38,924 nucleotides of DNA from Clostridia bacterium (GTDB lineage: Bacteria; Bacillota; Clostridia; Lachnospirales; CAG-274): assembly GCA_030524425.1 (NCBI GenBank), contig JAUNGN010000022.1:1-38924 (forward strand), in the 5' to 3' direction. Positions 17,123 to 25,344 of the stretch are shown here, in pieces. The translations under genes and the position numbers were made by a program. Position 1 is the first letter of the stretch. Every line of letters starts with the position of its first letter. The notes under the pieces were generated by a model, which did no database searches, was not told the DNA's origin, and worked only from the letters and a program-made list of their open reading frames with translations.

Positions 17123-18130
17123 GTGTTGTTTATAATAAAGGTTTTGATATTTATTGCTTGTATTGTTCCTGTAATATATTATGTCGGCATCAAGTATTCC
17201 GCTGCATCAACTGAAAATAAAATAAACGGATATAATCAAAGCAGATGGGAGGAATTCTATTCCTTGCCCGAAAACAGTGTGAATATGGTGTTTTTGGGCT
17301 CTTCTCATTCCTATTGCACTTTTGATCCCTTAATTATTGATGAGGGCTTAGGTACAAGCAGTTATCAGTTAGGCATGCCTTTACAGCATCTTGATTCAAC
17401 TTATTACACTTTGAAAGAGGTTCTTAATTATCAGCAGCCTAAGGATGTTGTACTGGAGGTTTACTGGGATATGCTTGATGATGATTTTGAGCTGACTCAG
17501 GCAGGATATTTGTTTCAAGTGCTTAAAAACAAGGCCTTGGAAAAAGAGTATATTAAAGATGTTTTTCCCTTAAGTGAAAAGGTCAAGTATAATGTAAATA
17601 TATTCAGATATCAGGCTGATTATTATGCTTACAGAAATACTAAATTAAAGGAAAGACTTGAAAACCGTTATGGTGTGTTTACTCCTGCAAAGGCTAAACA
17701 GGAGGGTGTTGAGAAATATCGTTCAAGAGGGTACACATATTGTAATTATAATATGCTGCCTGATGAATTTGACAAAACAAATCAGTTTAAAAATTCAGAC
17801 GGTAAGGAATGGACAGCCAGTTCTGCTCAGATTAAGTATCTTAACAATATCATTAAGCTATGCAATGAAAAGAACATAAGACTAACATTTGTAACTGCTC
17901 CTGTTGCAAATGTTTCTCTTGATTATATTAAGAACTATGATATTATTCATGATTTTGTGCAGAAAATAGCCGATGATAATGACATAAAGTATCTTGATTA
18001 CAATATAGTAAACAAGGATAAAACTTTGTTTGCAGCAGAAAACTTCAGAGATGATGCCCACTTAAACCATAGCGGTGTTGAGGCGGCTGATCAATATTTT
18101 ATCAAATGGTATAAGGATACCTATAATTAA
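17123..18130 (+). CDS. SGNH-like O-acetylation partner protein
   Basis: 335 aa from the GTG at 17123, chosen because AAGG-ATATA precedes it and it begins 8 bp after the MBOAT stop. Longer starts (TTG 17063, GTG 17084) lie inside the MBOAT gene without a ribosome binding site; TTG 17126 is also possible. An N-terminal helix anchors the protein outside. VNMVFLGSSHSYCTFDP supplies the SGNH-type nucleophile Ser, and DDAHLNHSGVEAADQYF near the C-terminus the Asp-x-x-His pair. Similar in plan to AlgX/AlgJ and DltD-like proteins, which pass acetyl groups from the MBOAT protein to polysaccharide. Confidence 0.82.
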   Translation: MLFIIKVLIFIACIVPVIYYVGIKYSAASTENKINGYNQSRWEEFYSLPENSVNMVFLGSSHSYCTFDPLIIDEGLGTSSYQLGMPLQHLDSTYYTLKEVLNYQQPKDVVLEVYWDMLDDDFELTQAGYLFQVLKNKALEKEYIKDVFPLSEKVKYNVNIFRYQADYYAYRNTKLKERLENRYGVFTPAKAKQEGVEKYRSRGYTYCNYNMLPDEFDKTNQFKNSDGKEWTASSAQIKYLNNIIKLCNEKNIRLTFVTAPVANVSLDYIKNYDIIHDFVQKIADDNDIKYLDYNIVNKDKTLFAAENFRDDAHLNHSGVEAADQYFIKWYKDTYN

Positions 18131-18157
18131 TTGCGACAATATTGTCGCAATTTTTTT
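18130..18157 (+). terminator. Terminator of the MBOAT operon
   Basis: ATTGCGACAAT and ATTGTCGCAAT are perfectly complementary (18130-18151), followed by a run of seven T. The first base is the last base of the stop codon. Confidence 0.92.
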
Positions 18158-18203
18158 ATTGTCCAAAATCATAAATTATACAAAATAATACAGGCTCAAT
18201 ACT

Positions 18204-18209
18204 TATAAT
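18204..18209 (+). promoter_or_regulatory. Possible -10 element of spoIIGA
   Basis: A perfect TATAAT about 40 bp before spoIIGA without a proper -35 at 17 bp. Spo0A-activated spoIIG promoters have unusually wide spacers, so this could be one; no clear TTTGTCRAA box is seen beside it. Confidence 0.35.
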
Positions 18210-18249
18210 AAAAGTATAAATTTAAGGATAATGCTTAGGTGGTGAATGT

Positions 18250-19092
18250 ATGACAGTTGATATTTATGCTGATGAAATGATATTTATTAACTTTATAGTG
18301 AATGTATTAACAATTGAAATTACAAAAAGAATAGTTAAACATAAGGTTAGTTTATTAAGAGAAAGTATTTTGGCATTTATTTTTTCTCTGTTGTACACTG
18401 TATTTGTAATATCGGATTTGAGGGGATATATTAATTTATTTACATTGCTGGTTATTAATATCTGTGAATTAGTTATATTATTTAAACCTAAGGATATTGT
18501 TCAATGTGTTAAATACAGTATAGCCTTTAAATTTGCTGCTATTACCACTAATGGCTGTTCACTTTTGATGAACAATTATTTAAAGAACAGATTTAATTAT
18601 CTTATTTTAATGCTCAGCTTTGCTTTAACTTATTTATCATACATAATATTAAATCTGTTAAATAGAGAAACTGCATATTATTCAATAGATATACAGTGCA
18701 GTAATAAGATTATTAATATAAATGCTTTAGTTGATACAGGTAATTCTCTTGTAGAGCCGTTAAGCAACAAGCCCGTAATTGTGGCTGAATACAGTGCTTT
18801 AAAGGAAGTCCTGCCTTATAAACTGGTGGAGATATATGAAAACAAAAAAGAAAGTAATTTAATGGAGATAATATCTGCAATATCAGAGGATAGTTTTAGA
18901 AACAGCTTAAGAATTATTCCCTTTAAAAGTGTAGGCAGGGAAAAGGGTATGATGATTGGCTTTGTTGCTGACAGTGTTAAAATAAAGGATAATGTTATCA
19001 GCAAGCCTGTAATTGGTATATGCAGATTTAATTTAAGCAGAAACGGATTATATAGTGCATTAATTAGTCCTAGACATTTGGGAGGTATTTGA
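18250..19092 (+). CDS. spoIIGA: Sigma-E processing peptidase SpoIIGA
   Basis: 280 aa. About five N-terminal membrane helices (to about residue 137) and a cytoplasmic aspartic-protease-like domain with the catalytic D162-T163-G164 in [14 protein letters not shown]. It cleaves the pro-sequence of sigma-E in the mother cell after a signal from the forespore. The ATG follows TAGGTGGTGAATGT. Its stop is 1 bp before the sigE start codon, the classic spoIIG pair. Confidence 0.95.
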   Translation: MTVDIYADEMIFINFIVNVLTIEITKRIVKHKVSLLRESILAFIFSLLYTVFVISDLRGYINLFTLLVINICELVILFKPKDIVQCVKYSIAFKFAAITTNGCSLLMNNYLKNRFNYLILMLSFALTYLSYIILNLLNRETAYYSIDIQCSNKIININALVDTGNSLVEPLSNKPVIVAEYSALKEVLPYKLVEIYENKKESNLMEIISAISEDSFRNSLRIIPFKSVGREKGMMIGFVADSVKIKDNVISKPVIGICRFNLSRNGLYSALISPRHLGGI

Positions 19093-19093
19093 A

Positions 19094-19801
19094 ATGGATG
19101 GTAAGGGTTGTTTGGAAAGATTTTTTCGTAAGTTTGCAGAATGCGGACGAATATTCTATATTGGCGGCAGTGATATTTTACCTGAGCCTTTAAATATTAA
19201 GGAGGAAACTGAGCTTTTAAAAAAACTTGTAGAAAACGGTGATGAAGATGCCAGAGATATTCTGATAGAAAGGAATTTAAGGCTGGTTGTATACATAGCA
19301 AGAAAATTTGAAAACACAGGCATAAATGTTGAGGATTTAATATCCATTGGAACAATAGGTTTAATTAAAGCAATTAATACCTTTAAGCCTGAAAAAAATA
19401 TTAAGCTTGCAACATACGCATCCAGGTGCATAGAAAACGAAATATTAATGTATCTGAGGAGGACTACAAAAACAAAAACTGAGGTGTCAATTGATGAGCC
19501 GTTAAATGTGGACTGGGAGGGTAATGAGCTTCTGCTCTCCGATATACTGGGTACTGATGTGGATGTTATATACAGGGGAATTGAAGAAGAGGTGGATAAA
19601 CAGCTTTTAAGGACTGCTATTCAGAAATTAAGCGGAAGAGAAAAAGAAATAATTGAACTCAGGTTTGGCATAGGTAAGGACGGGGAAGAAAAAACACAGA
19701 AGGAGGTTGCTGATATTTTGGGAATAAGTCAGTCTTATATATCAAGACTTGAAAAGAAAATAATAGGAAGACTTAGGAAAGAGATAATGAAGCTGGTGTA
19801 A
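19094..19801 (+). CDS. sigE: Sporulation sigma factor SigE
   Basis: 235 aa mother-cell sigma factor, made as a precursor. A short amphipathic pro-sequence (about 21 residues, shorter than in B. subtilis) ends at [13 protein letters not shown], the expected processing region. Region 2 ([18 protein letters not shown], then [20 protein letters not shown]) and region 4 ([20 protein letters not shown]) are nearly identical to known SigE. Start follows GGGAGGTATTTGAA. In many sporeformers sigG comes next; here a terminator follows and unrelated genes begin. Confidence 0.97.
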   Translation: MDGKGCLERFFRKFAECGRIFYIGGSDILPEPLNIKEETELLKKLVENGDEDARDILIERNLRLVVYIARKFENTGINVEDLISIGTIGLIKAINTFKPEKNIKLATYASRCIENEILMYLRRTTKTKTEVSIDEPLNVDWEGNELLLSDILGTDVDVIYRGIEEEVDKQLLRTAIQKLSGREKEIIELRFGIGKDGEEKTQKEVADILGISQSYISRLEKKIIGRLRKEIMKLV

Positions 19802-19814
19802 ACAGTAATAAATT

Positions 19815-19861
19815 AAGATTGCTTATGTAATTAATAAATTAATTATAAGCAGTCTTTTTTT
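19815..19861 (+). terminator. Terminator of spoIIGA-sigE
   Basis: AAGATTGCTTAT (19815-19826) pairs with ATAAGCAGTCTT (19845-19856), one mismatch, with further AT pairing inside, then a T-run. Confidence 0.85.
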
Positions 19862-19862
19862 G

Positions 19863-19891
19863 TTGAAATTGATACTGTCCTATAGTATAAT
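19863..19891 (+). promoter_or_regulatory. Promoter ahead of the MazG-like gene
   Basis: TTGAAA (19863-19868), 17 bp, TATAAT (19886-19891). It leaves a leader of roughly 95 bases with no gene or clear structure before the start at 19994. Confidence 0.75.
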
Positions 19892-19993
19892 ACAAATATA
19901 TTAAATTGAAACTATAAAGGGTAATTTGGAATTGAAAAGGGTTATGAATATTTAGTGGTTGAAATAGCAATCATTAATATTGGGAGGTAAATT

Positions 19994-20311
19994 ATGGACG
20001 GAAAAACTACAGTTAAATATCTGCAAAATTATATAAAATCAAAAGATTTTAAACCGGATATGGTAAAGGACTATTTTCTTAAACTTTCGGAAGAAGTCGG
20101 TGAATTGGCAAAGGCTGTAAGAAAAGATATATGTAGGTGTAATTCACAGGAAATTAAGGGCACTGTTGATGAGGAAATATGGGATGTTATTTATTATGCT
20201 TTGGCTATTGCAAATTGCTATAATATTGATATCGAGTCAGTAATTAAAGAAAAGGAAAAAATTAATCAGCTTAAATATCATTCGGAAATTGAGTTTGAAG
20301 AGAACAGGTAG
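19994..20311 (+). CDS. MazG-like nucleotide pyrophosphohydrolase
   Basis: 105 aa, all-alpha NTP pyrophosphatase domain. LKLSEEVGELAKAVRKD supplies the EExxE metal motif and DEEIWDVIYYALAIAN the second acidic pair. Single-domain members hydrolyse non-canonical or excess nucleoside triphosphates. Start follows TGGGAGGTAAATT. The next gene starts 5 bp after its stop, so it shares a transcript with two HAD proteins. Confidence 0.85.
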   Translation: MDGKTTVKYLQNYIKSKDFKPDMVKDYFLKLSEEVGELAKAVRKDICRCNSQEIKGTVDEEIWDVIYYALAIANCYNIDIESVIKEKEKINQLKYHSEIEFEENR

Positions 20312-20316
20312 AAAAT

Positions 20317-20808
20317 ATGAAAGTTATATTTTTAGATGTGGATGGTGTTTTGAATTCTGAGATTTGGAATGAAAATCACAAGGAAGAAATCATAAAAGGA
20401 ATCTTAATTGATGAAGATAAGGTTAGGCTATTAAAGAAGGTTATTATAAAAACAGGTGCTGTTATTGTTTTACATTCGGGCTGGAAGTATTGGTTTGATA
20501 AAGATATTAAGCCAATAAAAGAAGAAGCAAAAAAGTTTGTTGAAATGTTAAAAAAATATGATATTGCGATTTATGATGTTACACCTGACTTTTCCACAGA
20601 TGAAATAAGAAAAACAAAAAAATTTAGTCTTGTAAAGGCAAAGGAAATTCTGCATTGGCTTAAAAAACATAAGGAAACAGAAAAGTGGATAGTTATTGAT
20701 GACTTGGATTTGTATAATGAGGAGGTAAGAATAAATCAGTTGATTACAAATAATAAAACAGGTCTTACTCAATCTGATGCAGAGAAAATAATTAGTGCAT
20801 TTATATAA
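20317..20808 (+). CDS. HAD-like protein (HAD domain of the Swiss-Army-Knife RNA-repair type)
   Basis: 163 aa. MKVIFLDVDGVLNSE is HAD motif I (DxDGVLN form), VIVLHSGW provides the motif II Ser, and WIVIDDLDLY near the C-terminus is the motif IV acidic pair. The DVDGVLNS start, the Ser-Gly-Trp and the C-terminal DDLDL are characteristic of the small HAD_SAK domain group, found in RNA-repair-like proteins and phage proteins. No ligase or polynucleotide kinase domain is fused here, so a repair role is only a suggestion. Confidence 0.78.
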   Translation: MKVIFLDVDGVLNSEIWNENHKEEIIKGILIDEDKVRLLKKVIIKTGAVIVLHSGWKYWFDKDIKPIKEEAKKFVEMLKKYDIAIYDVTPDFSTDEIRKTKKFSLVKAKEILHWLKKHKETEKWIVIDDLDLYNEEVRINQLITNNKTGLTQSDAEKIISAFI

Positions 20809-20828
20809 ATATATTTTGAGGTGGTCAA

Positions 20829-21653
20829 ATGAGAAAGAATAAAACACTATATGTTTCAGATTTAGATGGAACTTTATTAAACAGTAATCAGTCAATATCG
20901 GATTTTACTGCTCAGGTTATAAATAATATGGTTGAAAAGGGCATGGTTTTTACATACGCAACAGCAAGATCTGCATATACTGCCTGTCCCAAAACCTCAG
21001 CAATTAAGGGAAATATTCCCCTTATTATATATAACGGCGTATTTATAATAAATAATGAAACAGGAGAAAAAATGCTGTCTAGCTATTTTAATCAAGAGCA
21101 AGTGCAGGAGATTAAAAGTGTTTTGGATATGCATGGTATTTATCCTATTGTATATTCTTTTATTGATAACAGAGAAAAATTTTCATTCTGTATAAATAAT
21201 ATGAGCAGGGGAATAAGGGACTTTACATCAACGAGAGAAAATGATGAAAGAAGAAATGAAATAATTGATTTAACAAATTTATACAAAGGCGAAAATTTTT
21301 ATTATACCTGTATTGATGATAAAGAAAAGCTGTTATTTGCTTATGACAAATTAAAAAATAAATATCGCTGTATATTTTCAAAAGATATTTATAGCAATGA
21401 TTATTGGCTTGAAATTATGCCAAAGGGTGCTACAAAGGCAAATGCAGTTCTTAAACTAAAGGAAATGCTGGGCTGCGATAAAATTGTTTCCTTCGGTGAT
21501 AATGTAAATGATATTGAAATGTTTAAAATTTCTCATGAGTGTTATGCAGTAGAAAATGCCGTTGATGAATTAAAGGAATATGCCACAGGTATTATAGAAA
21601 GCAATGATAATGACGGAGTAGCAAAGTGGCTTAATGAAAATGCAGGATTATAA
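20829..21653 (+). CDS. Cof-type HAD-IIB phosphatase
   Basis: 274 aa. SDLDGTLLNSNQSIS (motif I), TYATARS (motif II), the Lys of PKGATKANAVLKL (motif III) and FGDNVNDIEMF (motif IV) mark a Cof-subfamily sugar-phosphate or nucleotide phosphatase; the cap domain lies between about residues 85 and 195. Start follows GAGGTGGTCAA. Substrate unknown. With the preceding MazG-like and HAD genes it makes a small set of house-cleaning-type hydrolases. Confidence 0.9.
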   Translation: MRKNKTLYVSDLDGTLLNSNQSISDFTAQVINNMVEKGMVFTYATARSAYTACPKTSAIKGNIPLIIYNGVFIINNETGEKMLSSYFNQEQVQEIKSVLDMHGIYPIVYSFIDNREKFSFCINNMSRGIRDFTSTRENDERRNEIIDLTNLYKGENFYYTCIDDKEKLLFAYDKLKNKYRCIFSKDIYSNDYWLEIMPKGATKANAVLKLKEMLGCDKIVSFGDNVNDIEMFKISHECYAVENAVDELKEYATGIIESNDNDGVAKWLNENAGL

Positions 21654-21702
21654 TATATAAGTATAATTAATACAAAAATGCTAAAAATAGTTTAAAAAGT
21701 GC

Positions 21703-21731
21703 TTGAAATGGAAAATAAAATATGTTAAAAT
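21703..21731 (+). promoter_or_regulatory. Promoter of the T-box/aspS-gatCAB operon
   Basis: TTGAAA (21703-21708), 17 bp, TAAAAT (21726-21731), placing the transcript start just ahead of Stem I of the T-box. Confidence 0.75.
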
Positions 21732-21740
21732 AAGCACTAT

Positions 21741-21997
21741 GATTGATTAGCTATGATGAAGAAAAGTAATTCAGGCAAGACTGACAGGGATTTAATGCCA
21801 TAGATTGAGAGCATTAATTTGACACTCCTTTATGAAAGAACACTTCGGAGCTTATTTTGTGAAAGGATAAACACCTATTAGCAGAATACGTTTGGTATGC
21901 GTTAAATTACCCTTAGAGGTGGACAATTTACTTGTCAATTTAGGTGGTACCGCGGTTATTTCCGTCCTGAAGCGTTATGCTTTGGGGCGTTTTTTTA
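21741..21997 (+). ncRNA. T-box riboswitch, Asn (and possibly Glu) responsive
   Basis: Stem I base AGCT (21749-21752) pairs with AGCT (21849-21852); above an internal GA-type bulge GAAG (21758-21761) pairs with CTTC (21843-21846). The 5' side of the specifier loop has the AGTA motif (21765-21768); above it TTCA (21770-21773) pairs with TGAA (21833-21836). The 3' side of the loop reads AGAACA (21837-21842), containing AAC (Asn) followed by the usual A, overlapped by GAA (Glu). The T-box proper AGGTGGTACCGCGG is at 21942-21955 with the TGGT bulge that pairs the tRNA end. The terminator CGTCCTGAAGC / GCTTTGGGGCG (21963-21989) plus T-run shares its 5' arm with the antiterminator. Uncharged tRNA would switch on aspS-gatCAB. 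Confidence 0.95.
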
Positions 21998-22044
21998 TTT
22001 ATCATAGTCTTAAAGTGAAATTTATAACAGAAAGGTGAGGTAAA

Positions 22045-23379
22045 ATGGTTAAAGCAACCGGCGAGAGGACTATTATGGATTTATCCATTGAAGAGCTTAA
22101 AGCTCTCAGTCCGGAAGAGAAAAAGAGTGTAACAACTCACGGCACAATCTACAATGTAAGAGATATGGGTGATTTTGCCTTTGTTATTATCAGAAAAATC
22201 GGCGGTCTTGTTCAGTGTCTTTATAATAAGAAAATTACTGAAGAGGACAGACATCTTTTCCAGGATGAAAATGCCATAAGAGTTACAGGTGAAGTAAGAG
22301 ATGAGGAAAGAGCCGTAAACGGTTTTGAAATAGTTATTGACAAAATGGAGGTTTTATCAGCTCCAAAGGAGGAGCTTCCTTTAAGTGTAAGCAAGAGAAA
22401 GTTAAATATTGCTCTTGAAAATGAAATTGAAATAAGACCTGTTACTCTCAGAAATGAGCAGAGAAGAAGTGTATTTAAGCTCCAGGAGGGTATTGTAAGA
22501 GGGTTCAGAAGATACCTTGAAGATAATGGCTTTACAGAGATTTTTTCTCCGAAGATTATTGCCGCAGGTGCAGAGGGCGGTGCTAACATATTTAAGCTTG
22601 ACTATTTTGGCAAGAAGGCATATTTGGCACAGTCACCACAGACCTACAAGCAGACTTTAATTCCCGTATATGAAAGAGTATTTGAAATTGCTCCCGTATT
22701 CAGAGCTGAAAAGCATGATACAGCAAGACACTTAAATGAATATGTTTCAGTTGACTTTGAAATGGGATATATTAACAGTTTCTATGATGTAATCAATATG
22801 GAGACAGGTATGTTAAAGTATTGCTTTAACTATCTTGAAGAAAATTATGCTCTTGTATTAAAGAAATTAGGCTGTGAGCTTCCTAAGTTTGATACTATTC
22901 CTTGTGTTAAATTCAGAGATGCAAAGGAAATGGTAGCTAAGAAGTATGGCAGAAAAATTAAGGATCCTTATGATTTAGAGCCTGAAGAGGAAAGACTTAT
23001 CGGTGAGCTTTTCAAAGAGGACTATGGCAGTGACTTTGTTTTTGTTACTCACTATCCTGTTAAGAAAAGACCTTTCTATGCTATGGATGACCCTGAGGAT
23101 CCAAAATATACATTAAGCTTTGACCTTTTATTCAGAGGTATGGAAATTACAACAGGCGGTCAGAGAATTCACGATTATGACGAGCAGGTTAAGAAAATGA
23201 TTTTCAAGGGCTTATACCCTGAGGATTTTGAAAGCTATTTAATGCTTCATAAGTACGGTGTTCCACCACACGGCGGCTTGGGTATGGGTCTTGAAAGACT
23301 TGTTATGAAGTTATTGGACGAAAAGAACATAAGAGCTACATCTATGTTCCCAAGAGATACAACCAGATTAAATCCATAA
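22045..23379 (+). CDS. aspS: Archaeal-type (non-discriminating) aspartyl-tRNA synthetase
   Basis: 444 aa class IIb synthetase. N-terminal OB-fold anticodon-binding domain (about 20-120), then the catalytic core with motif 2 FRAEKHDTARHLNEY and motif 3 HGGLGMGLERLVMKLL. It lacks the large GAD insertion of bacterial AspRS (about 590 aa), so it is the short AspRS2 type. Such enzymes often also put Asp on tRNA-Asn. Being followed by gatCAB and preceded by a T-box with an Asn codon strongly suggests it makes Asp-tRNA-Asn for amidation. Start follows AAGGTGAGGTAAA. Confidence 0.93.
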   Translation: MVKATGERTIMDLSIEELKALSPEEKKSVTTHGTIYNVRDMGDFAFVIIRKIGGLVQCLYNKKITEEDRHLFQDENAIRVTGEVRDEERAVNGFEIVIDKMEVLSAPKEELPLSVSKRKLNIALENEIEIRPVTLRNEQRRSVFKLQEGIVRGFRRYLEDNGFTEIFSPKIIAAGAEGGANIFKLDYFGKKAYLAQSPQTYKQTLIPVYERVFEIAPVFRAEKHDTARHLNEYVSVDFEMGYINSFYDVINMETGMLKYCFNYLEENYALVLKKLGCELPKFDTIPCVKFRDAKEMVAKKYGRKIKDPYDLEPEEERLIGELFKEDYGSDFVFVTHYPVKKRPFYAMDDPEDPKYTLSFDLLFRGMEITTGGQRIHDYDEQVKKMIFKGLYPEDFESYLMLHKYGVPPHGGLGMGLERLVMKLLDEKNIRATSMFPRDTTRLNP

Positions 23380-23390
23380 GGAGGTAAAGT

Positions 23391-23852
23391 ATGTCAGTTC
23401 AGGAAAAATTAATTGCTTGCCTTGTTGAAAATACAGGTATTGAATTAACAGAATCAATGCTTGAAGACGTTAAGGTAAGATTAAATATGATATTGGATCT
23501 TGTAGGCTACAGTGAAGCAGGTGAAACTGCTGTTGCTGAAAGTAAGGTTATCAATGTTGCCGAAACAGGTATTGATGACAATCTTATTAAATATCTTGAG
23601 GAATTATCAAGACTTGAGCTTACTCGTGATGAAGAAGAAAGAGCTAAGGGAGAGCTTACCAAGATTTTGGGCTACATTGATATGTTAAATGAGTTGGATA
23701 CCGAAAATGTTGAGGCTATGAGCCATCCGTTCCCGTATACCAACAATTTCAGAGATGATGAGTGTAAGGCTTCAACTGAAAGAGAATTAATATTACAGAA
23801 TGCACCACAGCAGAAGGACGGCTGTTTTAAGGTGCCAACGACCGTAGAATAG
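23391..23852 (+). CDS. gatC: GatC subunit of Asp/Glu-tRNA amidotransferase with N-terminal extension
   Basis: 153 aa; ordinary GatC is about 95 aa. The C-terminal part from about residue 60 is GatC: LIKYLEELSRLELTRDEEE, LGYIDMLNELDTENVEAMSHPFP and a C-terminal DGCFKVPTTVE. GatC wraps round GatA and GatB and stabilises the complex. The first about 58 residues (SVQEKLIACLVENTGIEL...) are an additional, mostly helical part I cannot assign. A GGAGGTAAAGT site supports the upstream start, so the extension is real coding sequence. Confidence 0.9.
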   Translation: MSVQEKLIACLVENTGIELTESMLEDVKVRLNMILDLVGYSEAGETAVAESKVINVAETGIDDNLIKYLEELSRLELTRDEEERAKGELTKILGYIDMLNELDTENVEAMSHPFPYTNNFRDDECKASTERELILQNAPQQKDGCFKVPTTVE

Positions 23853-23862
23853 GGAGGATATT

Positions 23863-25344
23863 ATGATGGAATTTACAAATAAAACTGCCCTTGAAATAGG
23901 TCAGATGATAAAAAATAAAGAAGTATCCTCTGTTGAGGTTACTAAGGATATGCTTCAAAATATTAAGGCTAGAGATGAAAAGGTTAATGCCTTTGTTACA
24001 GTATTTGAAGAGGATGCTTTAAAGCAGGCTGAGGAGGTTCAGGCTAAGATTGATTCAGGCGAGCTTAATTCACCTTTGGCCGGTGTGCCTATGGGTATTA
24101 AGGATAATATTTGTACTAAAGACAGACTTACTACCTGTGGTTCTAAGATGCTTTACAACTTTAAGCCTCCATATAATGCTGCAGTTACAGATAAGCTTGA
24201 AAAAGCAGGTGCTGTTGTGTTGGGTAAGTTAAATATGGATGAGTTTGCCATGGGCGGTTCTACTGAAACCTCTTACTTTGGTTCTACAGGCAATCCTTGG
24301 GATGTTACAAGAGTTCCCGGAGGTTCATCAGGCGGAAGTGCTGCTGCTGTAGCTGCCGAAGAGGTTACTTATGCTCTTGGTTCCGATACAGGCGGTTCAA
24401 TAAGACAGCCTTGTTCATTCTGCGGTGTAAGCGGTATTAAGCCGACTTATGGTGCTGTTTCAAGATATGGTTTGGTTGCTTTTGCGTCTTCTCTTGACCA
24501 GATTGGACCTGTAGGAAGGGATATTAAGGACTGTGCTGAAGTGCTTTCAGTTATCAGCGGTCACGACCCTAAGGATTCAACTTCCGTAAAAAGACCTGTA
24601 TTTGACTTTTCAAGCTGCTTTGACGGTGATTTAAAGGGTATGAAAATTGGTATTCCAACCAATTATTTTGGCAAGGGTCTTGACGAAGATGTTAAAAAGC
24701 CTGTTTTGGAGGCTGCTGAAACCTTAAAGAAGTTAGGTGCTGAAATTGAAGAGTTTGAAATGAATATTGTGGACTATGCAATTCCTGCTTACTATGTATT
24801 AGCTTGTGCCGAAGCAAGCTCAAATCTTTCAAGATATGACGGCATTAAGTATGGTTACAGAAAGAGAGATTGCGAGGACTTAATGGAGGTTTACCTGACT
24901 TCAAGAAGTGAAGGCTTTGGTATGGAAGTTAAGAGAAGAATTATGCTTGGTTCTTTTGTGTTAAGCTCAGGCTATTATGATGCTTATTACAACAAGAGCT
25001 TAAAGGTAAGAGGTCTTATTAAAAAGAGCTTTGACGAAGCCTTTGAAAAGTATGATATGATTTTGTCACCTGTTGCTCCTACAACGGCTTATAAGATTGG
25101 TGAAAATTCTTCCGATCCTCTTAAAATGTATTTAGGTGATATTTATACGGTATCTGTAAATCTTGCAGGTATTCCTGCAGTATCTGTGCCTTGCGGCTTT
25201 GGTGCAGAGGGTATGCCTGTTGGTATGCAGTTAATCGGCAATGCCTTTGAAGAATCTAAGCTTGTAAAAGCTGCTTATGCTTTCCAGAAGGCAACGGATT
25301 TCCACACTAAAAAGCCTGAAATGGTGAAGGGAGGAAATAACTAA
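23863..25344 (+). CDS. gatA: Asp/Glu-tRNA amidotransferase subunit A
   Basis: 493 aa amidase-signature enzyme that releases ammonia from glutamine for transfer by GatB. The Ser-cisSer-Lys triad is intact: K80 in MGIKDN, S155 in GGSSGGS and S179 in DTGGSI. A second ATG at 23866 is an equally possible start; GGGAGGATATT precedes both. gatB begins within its stop codon (TAATG), so translation is coupled. Confidence 0.97.
   Translation: MMEFTNKTALEIGQMIKNKEVSSVEVTKDMLQNIKARDEKVNAFVTVFEEDALKQAEEVQAKIDSGELNSPLAGVPMGIKDNICTKDRLTTCGSKMLYNFKPPYNAAVTDKLEKAGAVVLGKLNMDEFAMGGSTETSYFGSTGNPWDVTRVPGGSSGGSAAAVAAEEVTYALGSDTGGSIRQPCSFCGVSGIKPTYGAVSRYGLVAFASSLDQIGPVGRDIKDCAEVLSVISGHDPKDSTSVKRPVFDFSSCFDGDLKGMKIGIPTNYFGKGLDEDVKKPVLEAAETLKKLGAEIEEFEMNIVDYAIPAYYVLACAEASSNLSRYDGIKYGYRKRDCEDLMEVYLTSRSEGFGMEVKRRIMLGSFVLSSGYYDAYYNKSLKVRGLIKKSFDEAFEKYDMILSPVAPTTAYKIGENSSDPLKMYLGDIYTVSVNLAGIPAVSVPCGFGAEGMPVGMQLIGNAFEESKLVKAAYAFQKATDFHTKKPEMVKGGNN

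Noticed and set aside
18158..18170. GTCCAAAA before spoIIGA as a Spo0A box
   Set aside because: It has C where the box requires a purine and no proper -35 is positioned with it.
21821..21824. GACA in the T-box leader as an Asp specifier
   Set aside because: It lies in the upper part of Stem I, away from the AGTA-facing loop; the loop near the base reads GAACA and is framed by paired segments.
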